From DASRHT01 sp035650355 (lineage in GTDB: Bacteria > Chloroflexota > Ktedonobacteria > Ktedonobacterales > Ktedonobacteraceae), in contig DASRHT010000012.1 in the NCBI GenBank assembly GCA_035650355.1, positions 103,768 to 167,767 on the forward strand: a stretch of DNA of 64,000 bases. The letters are read 5' to 3'. Every line of letters begins with the position of its first letter. Positions within the stretch are counted from its first letter, which is position 1. A program made the translations under genes and the position numbers. The notes under the pieces are model-generated. The model saw only the letters and a program-made list of their open reading frames with translations. It ran no database searches and was not told the DNA's origin. Of the stretch, positions 58,222 through 64,000 are shown piece after piece.

Positions 58222-59913
58222 TTACTTGTCGCCCTGAGCGACATAGACGGTGATGACGCTGACGTTATCGGCCCCGCCCTCGCTGAGAGCTGCCTGGACC
58301 AGCGTGGCGCTGACCTGTGCAGCGTGAGGTAGCGCAGAGCTGATGATCTCGCTCATCTTCTCGTCGCGCACCATCTCCCACAGCCCATCGGAACAGAGCA
58401 GGAGCAGATCGTCCGCCTGTAATGTGACCACAAATGTATCCACCTCCACCGTTGCCCGCTCGCCCAGGCAGCGATAGACCTGGTTGCGCCTGGGATGCGT
58501 GTACATCTCCTCGCGCGAAATCGCCCCGCTCTCTACCATCCGCGCCACTAGGGAGTGATCGCGCGTGATGGCCTGCAAGCCGTCTGCCTGCCGATAGAGA
58601 TACGTCCGGCTATCACCCACGTTCACCACGTAGGCGGTGGTATGCACGACCAGCGCGGCTGTCAGGGTGGTTCCCATCATCTCTTCCCGCTCGCGATTGC
58701 GCCGGTAAATGGCGAGATTGGCCCGATGCACGCCGTCCTTCAGCAGGTCCGCGAAGTTTTCTTCATCCTCCCCGCCATGCAGTAACGTGGGTACCAGCAC
58801 GTCGCTCATGGTCTGGATAGCCAGTTTGCTCGCCTCCTGACCATGCGCATGACCTCCCATGCCATCGGCGACCACAAATAACCCAATCTCTTCCGGCCCC
58901 GCACCGGTGATACGCGTCCCCTGCACTGCACAGAGATTATCCTCGTTGGGAGCATCCTTGCGCAGCAGCCCCGCGTCCAGGCCAGCGCCAACTACCAGCC
59001 GCGTTCCGCCCTTGTGTGACTCCTCTTCTGGAGGCAGCGTCACGCGAATGGCGGGTAATGTTGGCTCATCCAGTTCACTATATACTGATTGCTTCTCCTC
59101 CAACTCATCCTCTTCCTCATCCTCCTCCGGTTCAGCTTCGTCCAGTTCATCATCCCACAATGCTTCTTGCTCCGGCACCGTCTCTTGCTCGGATATGCTG
59201 TCTCGCAGCGCATCATATTCCTCGTCATCGAACGCTTCCATAAGCTCGTCGTCGAACTCATCCTCCTGTGGTGGTGTGACGAGACGCAGTTGCTCTCGCA
59301 TCGGTGGCAGCGGTGGCGCTGGCGGAATATGCACCCTGCGCTTGTGCGGCGCCTGGGTCGCGGGCAAAGAGAAGGTCGAGGAGGTGCCCGTCGCCTGTAG
59401 CTCCCCGATTGATCGCGGGAGATTGTGCGAGACTCTGGCCGAGCGCGCCGCGATAGCTGATTGCTGGGCAGATGCCGGTTCATTCAACACCGCATGTTGC
59501 GCACGGGGCAATGCTGCTGGTACCGCCTGCCGCGCCCGTTGATGATCGGGCACGGTGATTTGCTCTACGATACGCTCGGCTGCTCGCAGATCCATTGCAA
59601 AGTGCTGCCGCTCATGAAAATCCTGCCACCAGTGGATCGCTACGCGCACCAGAGTGAGCAGCAAGATTGCCCAGATGAGCAGCAGCGAGATGGAGAGCAG
59701 GAGCAAGCCGATAAATGGGATCAGGATAGCAGCTCCCTGCACCTCCCAGAGATGCGGCATCTGTGGCAGTACCTGGAACAGGAAACGCCAGGCCCAGGGC
59801 GGGAAGCCACCAGATAGCCAGTAGAACAGCACACCACAGCACAGTAATCCTACGAATACTGCGACTTTCGCCCAGCGATAATTTGTATAGGTGATCTTTA
59901 GCTGCTCTATCAT
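58222..59913 (-). CDS. PP2C-family protein phosphatase with N-terminal membrane module
   Basis: A 563-residue protein. Residues 15-90 hold two or three hydrophobic helices with the segment SGGFPPWAWRFLFQVLPQMP. A highly acidic, low-complexity stretch (about residues 215-290) follows. The PP2C domain covers about residues 315-560: KDAPNEDNLC, FVVADGMGGHAHGQEAS, VNVGDSRTYLYR, TRDHSLV, LLLLCSDGLWEMV and EGGADNVSVITV, with the metal-binding aspartates present. It should dephosphorylate substrates of Ser/Thr kinases such as the one at 22624. The ATG at 59913 is chosen; a GTG at 59928 overlaps the previous stop. Upstream gene is 15 bp away. Confidence 0.92.
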   Translation of the reverse strand: MIEQLKITYTNYRWAKVAVFVGLLCCGVLFYWLSGGFPPWAWRFLFQVLPQMPHLWEVQGAAILIPFIGLLLLSISLLLIWAILLLTLVRVAIHWWQDFHERQHFAMDLRAAERIVEQITVPDHQRARQAVPAALPRAQHAVLNEPASAQQSAIAARSARVSHNLPRSIGELQATGTSSTFSLPATQAPHKRRVHIPPAPPLPPMREQLRLVTPPQEDEFDDELMEAFDDEEYDALRDSISEQETVPEQEALWDDELDEAEPEEDEEEDELEEKQSVYSELDEPTLPAIRVTLPPEEESHKGGTRLVVGAGLDAGLLRKDAPNEDNLCAVQGTRITGAGPEEIGLFVVADGMGGHAHGQEASKLAIQTMSDVLVPTLLHGGEDEENFADLLKDGVHRANLAIYRRNREREEMMGTTLTAALVVHTTAYVVNVGDSRTYLYRQADGLQAITRDHSLVARMVESGAISREEMYTHPRRNQVYRCLGERATVEVDTFVVTLQADDLLLLCSDGLWEMVRDEKMSEIISSALPHAAQVSATLVQAALSEGGADNVSVITVYVAQGDK

Positions 59914-59927
59914 TATGTCTATTTCCA

Positions 59928-60674
59928 CTATTGTACAGCAGTCGCGACGAACGAGATGATATTGATAACGATGCCATGCAGCATCACGACGCGCAAGCCT
60001 GGCTGCCCGGTGGCAAGGTTCTGATCCGTGAGCGTAATCATCCAGCGAGCAGGTTCTATAGTACCGCTACGCCACACTTTCGTAAAGAGGGTAGCGCCAA
60101 CCACGCGCAGACGCAAGGTATAGAATGTACCGCCATGAGCTTTGAAGGGGACGGAGGCCAGTTGCACCGATGTACCATTGACGCGTCTGAGCAGGACCAG
60201 GTGCGTGCCATCGATAAATGCCTTGTACCAGTTGTCGGCGTTGGTCCAGCGCACGACTGCGCCCAGATTGGCCCCGCCGACGAAACGGTTGACCATACCG
60301 TTGAGCGTTACCTCCATATTGTTGCCTGCCGGCCCCAGCACGGCGTTGAGGGACCCCTGCCCATTGGCGATCTGGCCCGTGGCGTTGACGATAGAAAACG
60401 CCTGGACCGCATTGGCATCGCCTCCCCAGGCGCGCCCATCCGAAGCGGTTCCCCATAATGGCTGATTGGTGCGATTATAGGTGTCCTGAGCCAGGATGTT
60501 GCTCGGCTTTGGCACCGCTACAGTGGCGGTCGGCGCAGGCATGAGCGGCGCCATCATGGCCTGCATGACTGGCAGGGTAAGCGCCTTCTGAATCGCTCCC
60601 ATGAAAAGGCCCGCGACCAGCCCACTGATGATGAGCGCCACCAGCACAGTGATAGCCATAACACGTCCATTCAC
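59928..60674 (-). CDS. Membrane-anchored protein with jelly-roll-like outer domain
   Basis: A 248-residue protein: one N-terminal helix (MAITVLVALIISGLVAGLFMGAI), a Pro/Ala linker, and an outer domain (DTYNRTNQPLWGTASDGRAWGG...MEVTLNGMVNRFVGGANLGAVVRWTNADNWYKAFIDGTHLVLLRRVNGTSVQLASVPF) with the look of LamG/DUF1080 folds. It lies between a signalling protein and a PP2C gene. Ligand unknown; it may be an outer sensor for the kinase network. Confidence 0.75.
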   Translation of the reverse strand: MNGRVMAITVLVALIISGLVAGLFMGAIQKALTLPVMQAMMAPLMPAPTATVAVPKPSNILAQDTYNRTNQPLWGTASDGRAWGGDANAVQAFSIVNATGQIANGQGSLNAVLGPAGNNMEVTLNGMVNRFVGGANLGAVVRWTNADNWYKAFIDGTHLVLLRRVNGTSVQLASVPFKAHGGTFYTLRLRVVGATLFTKVWRSGTIEPARWMITLTDQNLATGQPGLRVVMLHGIVINIISFVATAVQ

Positions 60675-60708
60675 GCCCTTCCCCCTTTCTTTTGTTTATT
60701 ATGGATTG

Positions 60709-60845
60709 GTGGGGGCAATCCCTCGCGGTTGCCCTGTTAGCCTACCGCCATCCCTCGGTGCCGGTAGGGGCAATCCCTCGCGGTTGCCCTGTTGGCCTAC
60801 CGCCATCCCTCGGTGCCGGTAGGGGCAATCCCTTGCGGTTGCTCT
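60709..60845. repeat. 55-bp tandem repeat, two and a half copies
   Basis: A unit with GGGGCAATCCCTCGCGGTTG and CTACCGCCATCCCTCGGTGC starts at 60711, 60766 and 60821, an exact 55-bp period. A related piece lies inside the EamA gene (62776-62810). It fills the gap between two minus-strand genes. Confidence 0.9.
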
Positions 60846-62597
60846 TTATTGGGCAAGCGCCTTTTGCCTGAGATCCGGCATCATCTGAATAGATGAGCCG
60901 CTGGCGCTGAACTTGCTAATTGACATGACTGCCAGGGATTGCATATTATCGTGAACCCAGGCGACTCCCTCACGCATCTGGCCCGTGGTGGGATCGATCT
61001 GACCAGCATAGGCACGATTGGCGTTATCGATCATATCGTTAATCAGCGTAAGCGTCTGCGGCTGTCGCAACTGCTGGTCGGTCATCTTCATAATCTGCTG
61101 AGCGGCGCTGCGTACCTGGGAAAGCCCATCCTCGACATTGTTCATGGCGGTAATAATTGCGGCCTCGTCCTTTCTGAGTTCGGGCGTTGAGCCGCCAGCC
61201 TGGAGCAGCCCATTGAGATGGTTGACAATATGAATGAGATAGCTGGCAGGCTCCTGGTTTGGTCCGTTAACCGTCAGCAGGCCGATGCTGGCGAGGCGCG
61301 GCGTGATATTTAACGGCGTGCCTGGCGGTACATCCATCTGGACATAGGTCATGCCATCGAGATACGTCAGGATGCGTACGGTCTGGCGGCGCACAAAGGC
61401 AATGTCTTTCGTCTCCTCCCACTGCTCGCGCAAGCTCCCCGCCCACTCCACAATTTTGCCGCTATTGCGATAAAACCAATCGTTTAGCCCTCCCGGCAGA
61501 TTTAATTCGTCCAATGTGGGATCGGCGGCCAGCAGGTGACGCAGGTGATCGAGGTAGCTAAAATGCTTGGGGTTATCAGGGCTATTGATCGGCGTTTGCG
61601 AAAATTCGCCATAAAAGCGCCATACGCTCTGGTCGGGCGAGGGCGCGATAGGCTGCACGCTAGCATCCTCTTCGGTGACGAGGAAACGGCTGGTGCTTTG
61701 TAATAGATTCGTATGCGCCGCATCGCCAGGATAGAGCAAATGGGCCGCGCCATTGTTGACTGGCAGCTTGCCGAGAAAAACGGTTTTGGCATCGCTCTGG
61801 AGCTTGTCGCCGAGCAACCAGGCATAGTAACTTTTCTGCGGCGCGGGATTGGGTACGTTATGCAGATCAATCAGCACCTGGTCGGCAATGCCCTGGCTGC
61901 TATTCTCGCTCAATTGCCCGCTGCTCAAAAGAGCCACCCGTCCCACTATCGCGGGCGCGGCTGGAGCAGCAGGAGCGGCAGCGGAGAGCTGCATGGGGAA
62001 CTTGTAAAATAAGACCAGCAGGGAACTCAGGACCGCGACCAGCAGGGTTATGATGGTGAGCACAATCATCGCTCTCCCACGGCGGCGCGGCTTTACCGGC
62101 GGCGTTGGCATCGGCATGGCTTGCCTGGGCAGAGGAGCGATGCGCGGCGCAGGGCGTTGAAAAGAAACTTCCTCTAAAATCTCCTCTATTGGCGGCAGGG
62201 GTGTGGTCTTCTTGATGGTTGGTCCGATGGGAGCCGTATTGGGACCGGAGCCGAGCGGGGCTGTGGTGCGCGTCAGCACGCGCTGCCTGCTCAATTGCCC
62301 GACCATCAGGGCGTCGGAGAGGGTATCCATCGAGGCGTAAACGGGAAAGCCGTTGCGCACCGCCATTTGCGTCATACGCTCGCTATCAGGGATGACGAAG
62401 ACGACGGGCTTATCCAGTTGCCGCTTGACATGCTTGAGCGTGGTAAAATCTTCGGGCCGCTGGAAGACCCGCGTTTGCTCAGCCAGCATGATCACGACCG
62501 GCTTTTTCTGCTCGCTTACCGTATTGAACAGTCCGGTTCTATCATCATCTGCCTCTAAGTAGAGGACACAAAAATCGCCAGTATCGCTACGTTTCAT
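60846..62597 (-). CDS. Membrane protein with receiver-like N-terminus and RskA-like outer domain
   Basis: A 583-residue protein of unknown family. The first 105 residues (FCVLYLEADDDRTGLFNTVSEQKKPVVIMLAEQTRVFQRPEDF...MAVRNGFPVYASMDTLSDAL) look like a CheY/CsrA-regulated or FHA-free receiver-like fold. A Pro-rich linker precedes one membrane helix (IVLTIITLLVAVLSSLLVLFYKF). The following part (KSYYAWLLGDKLQSDAKTVFLGKLPVNNGAAHLLYPGDAAHTNLLQ) is like the outer domain of RskA anti-sigma factors. The rest is helical. Its neighbours suggest a role in the phosphatase/kinase signalling group. Function is not assigned. Confidence 0.65.
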   Translation of the reverse strand: MKRSDTGDFCVLYLEADDDRTGLFNTVSEQKKPVVIMLAEQTRVFQRPEDFTTLKHVKRQLDKPVVFVIPDSERMTQMAVRNGFPVYASMDTLSDALMVGQLSRQRVLTRTTAPLGSGPNTAPIGPTIKKTTPLPPIEEILEEVSFQRPAPRIAPLPRQAMPMPTPPVKPRRRGRAMIVLTIITLLVAVLSSLLVLFYKFPMQLSAAAPAAPAAPAIVGRVALLSSGQLSENSSQGIADQVLIDLHNVPNPAPQKSYYAWLLGDKLQSDAKTVFLGKLPVNNGAAHLLYPGDAAHTNLLQSTSRFLVTEEDASVQPIAPSPDQSVWRFYGEFSQTPINSPDNPKHFSYLDHLRHLLAADPTLDELNLPGGLNDWFYRNSGKIVEWAGSLREQWEETKDIAFVRRQTVRILTYLDGMTYVQMDVPPGTPLNITPRLASIGLLTVNGPNQEPASYLIHIVNHLNGLLQAGGSTPELRKDEAAIITAMNNVEDGLSQVRSAAQQIMKMTDQQLRQPQTLTLINDMIDNANRAYAGQIDPTTGQMREGVAWVHDNMQSLAVMSISKFSASGSSIQMMPDLRQKALAQ

Positions 62598-62624
62598 CGT
62601 TCCCTCGATCCCTTCTTGATGTGA

Positions 62625-64000
62625 TTATTCAACCAGCTCAACCCGCGCCAGACGCTCGCGGCGCGCTCTGCGCCTCTGCTGCACCAGTGGTTTCTCGACT
62701 CGCTTCTTGCTAGACGAAGACGTATAGGGGGTGATCCCCATCTGCCTGAGCATACGTATTCCCTGCACATCTAATGTAGGGGCAATCCCTTGCGGTTGCC
62801 CTGCCCCCGCCGCCTGCCCAGACCAGGGCGGCGCAACAACTCTTCCCCATGCCCGGTAAATTGCCAGCAGCCCTATCACGATCAGCGCGCCCCAGGCGAC
62901 CAGCCAGGAGATAGCCTGCGCGATCAGCAGGAAGATAGCCACACCCTGCCCTTGCTGGACCAGCGACGGCAGCATTGGAGCAAGCCGGTAGAGTTCGCGC
63001 CACGCCACGGGCGGAAAGCCGCCGAGCCTGTTGACGACAAACAGGCCGGTCGCGAAGCAGATTAGAGGATAGCCCAGAACGCCAAGCCACGATGACTGCA
63101 TCTGCTGGCTCAACAGCGAGAAGCGTTGATGCAACGTCAGGCCGCTGCCAGGCTGTTCCGCCGTTCCCCAGGTATGAATCAGTACGCCCGCAACGACCAG
63201 CCCACCGCCAATGTAGCCGTCAAGCGGCAAAATCTCTTGCAGCAGAATATGCGCGGCAATGGCCCCCAGGATCGGCTCAAGGATATAAATAAAAGCGACT
63301 GTGACGGGCGAGATGTGCTTTTGCAGCACGACCGTGATCAGGATCGGCAGGAAGGTTGTCCCGAACGCGATATAGAGGATGATCCAGATATCTGTCGGTA
63401 GAGCGGGATGGACGGCCTGCCAGTTGCCGAAAAGCAGCGCCACCAGATTGGCCCAGATCGCCATTGTCAGCAGCTCAACGCCAAAGAGAGGCCAGTTGGG
63501 AACCTGCTCTTTTTGCTCGTGATCGGCTAGAAAGACGTAAAAGGTGCAGAAGAGGCCGCCAATAAAGGCGATCAGCGCGCCCCGCAATCCTCCCATCGAC
63601 GCGTTCATAATCAGCAGCGCCGCCCCTACGACGGAGACGAGGCCGGCGAACCAGGTCGCTTTGCCGATAGTGTGGCGCAAAAATAAGCCCGCGAACACGG
63701 CGGCCAGCAAGCCATTGAGCGAGGGGAAAAAGGCCGTGCTGGTGGCGCTATTATATTTGAGTGCGACCGCGAGCGTGAACAAGCCCAGGCACAGGCAACT
63801 CCCTAGCACAAAGCCGCTCTTGACCGCCGCCCTGGTCATCTGTCGCCACGACAGGATCACGATCACCAGCCCGACTGGAATTAACGAGGTCATGACGAAG
63901 AAGGTGAACACGATGGGGTCAATGCGTCCGAGTGCTTCTTTCGAGACCGAATAATAGGTTCCGAAGAGGAACGCATTGAGCAAAAAGGCCACGCAGGCCA
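62625..64000 (-). CDS. EamA/DMT-family transporter with extra C-terminal membrane module (5' end at window edge)
   Basis: At least 455 residues are visible; the frame is open to the window edge and a GTG at 63992 may or may not be the start. Ten helices in two EamA halves occupy residues 1-285 (FTFFVMTSLIPVGLVIVILSWRQM, SVVGAALLIMNASMGG, VTVAFIYILEPILGAIAAHILLQEIL). Residues about 300-385 add two or three helices with GGFPPVAWRELYRLAPMLPSL, matching the N-terminal module of the PP2C phosphatase. Residues about 394-406 are encoded by an intergenic repeat. The tail is Arg-rich. DMT proteins export metabolites; the extra module probably links it to signalling. Confidence 0.85.
   Translation of the reverse strand, partial: ACVAFLLNAFLFGTYYSVSKEALGRIDPIVFTFFVMTSLIPVGLVIVILSWRQMTRAAVKSGFVLGSCLCLGLFTLAVALKYNSATSTAFFPSLNGLLAAVFAGLFLRHTIGKATWFAGLVSVVGAALLIMNASMGGLRGALIAFIGGLFCTFYVFLADHEQKEQVPNWPLFGVELLTMAIWANLVALLFGNWQAVHPALPTDIWIILYIAFGTTFLPILITVVLQKHISPVTVAFIYILEPILGAIAAHILLQEILPLDGYIGGGLVVAGVLIHTWGTAEQPGSGLTLHQRFSLLSQQMQSSWLGVLGYPLICFATGLFVVNRLGGFPPVAWRELYRLAPMLPSLVQQGQGVAIFLLIAQAISWLVAWGALIVIGLLAIYRAWGRVVAPPWSGQAAGAGQPQGIAPTLDVQGIRMLRQMGITPYTSSSSKKRVEKPLVQQRRRARRERLARVELVE

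Noticed and set aside
58859..59542. Ser-rich 227-codon plus-strand frame
   Set aside because: Antisense to the acidic region of the PP2C gene; poly-Ser arises from the complementary Glu/Asp codons.
60709..60845. Tandem repeats as a CRISPR array
   Set aside because: The 55-bp units follow each other without variable spacers; only two and a half copies are present.

Overview
The window most resembles a chromosome segment from the class Ktedonobacteria (Chloroflexota). This is inferred from gene content only: coenzyme F420 biosynthesis, a RibXY-type flavin transporter behind an FMN riboswitch, a vitamin B12-dependent ribonucleotide reductase carrying two inteins, a MalT-like LuxR regulator with a Ktedonobacter-style N-terminus, several Ser/Thr kinase/PP2C-type signalling genes with membrane segments, and a fused ECF ATPase. 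No tRNA, rRNA or CRISPR array was found.

Left part (1-12.3 kb). At the edge is the 5' end of a probable pyrB on the minus strand, with a consensus promoter, a 44-codon leader ORF and an attenuator-like terminator. Next comes an accessory block: a LanB-type dehydratase lacking its elimination domain, a remnant of a ridA-like gene, a 61-residue Ser-rich, Cys-free peptide gene, a decayed TPP-enzyme gene, a PNPOx-like flavoprotein and an intact RidA-family gene. A 39-residue membrane peptide paired with a possible HTH protein, a BRO-N/DinD-like gene with a strong operator palindrome, an M50 protease and cinA follow.

Middle part (12.3-33 kb). nrdJ lies behind two NrdR boxes and a consensus promoter; both inteins sit directly before active-site cysteines. 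Then come cupin, AraC and RibD-C-like genes, an APC permease with a copper amine oxidase, a membrane Ser/Thr kinase, ribX-ribY, PIG-L and DoxX genes, and a compact F420 operon (cofE, nitroreductase, cofD, cofC, F420/FMN oxidoreductase). A 164-bp MITE has landed exactly on the -35 box of the F420 operon.

Right part (33-64 kb). This holds regulators (a winged-helix-like protein with a small Cys-containing peptide gene, a GAF/PucR-like regulator and a MalT-like LuxR), a membrane/pseudokinase-TPR cluster, an amidohydrolase with an ECF S-component-like protein, PlsC, a PQQ-propeller protein and an MFS exporter behind an attenuator-like leader. Two head-to-tail MITEs at the 3' end of the ECF ATPase gene have moved its stop codon. 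The queuosine-precursor operon (queF-queC-queD-queE-folE) is followed by ecfT-ecfA. The end holds a PP2C phosphatase, two signalling-related membrane proteins and an EamA transporter; the phosphatase and the transporter share an apparently undescribed membrane module with the signature GGFPPxAWR.

The strongest leads for new biology are the LanB/peptide pair, the MITE family with its mapped target duplications, the MFS attenuator, and the GGFPPxAWR module. All functions are read from protein sequence by eye; no database search was possible.
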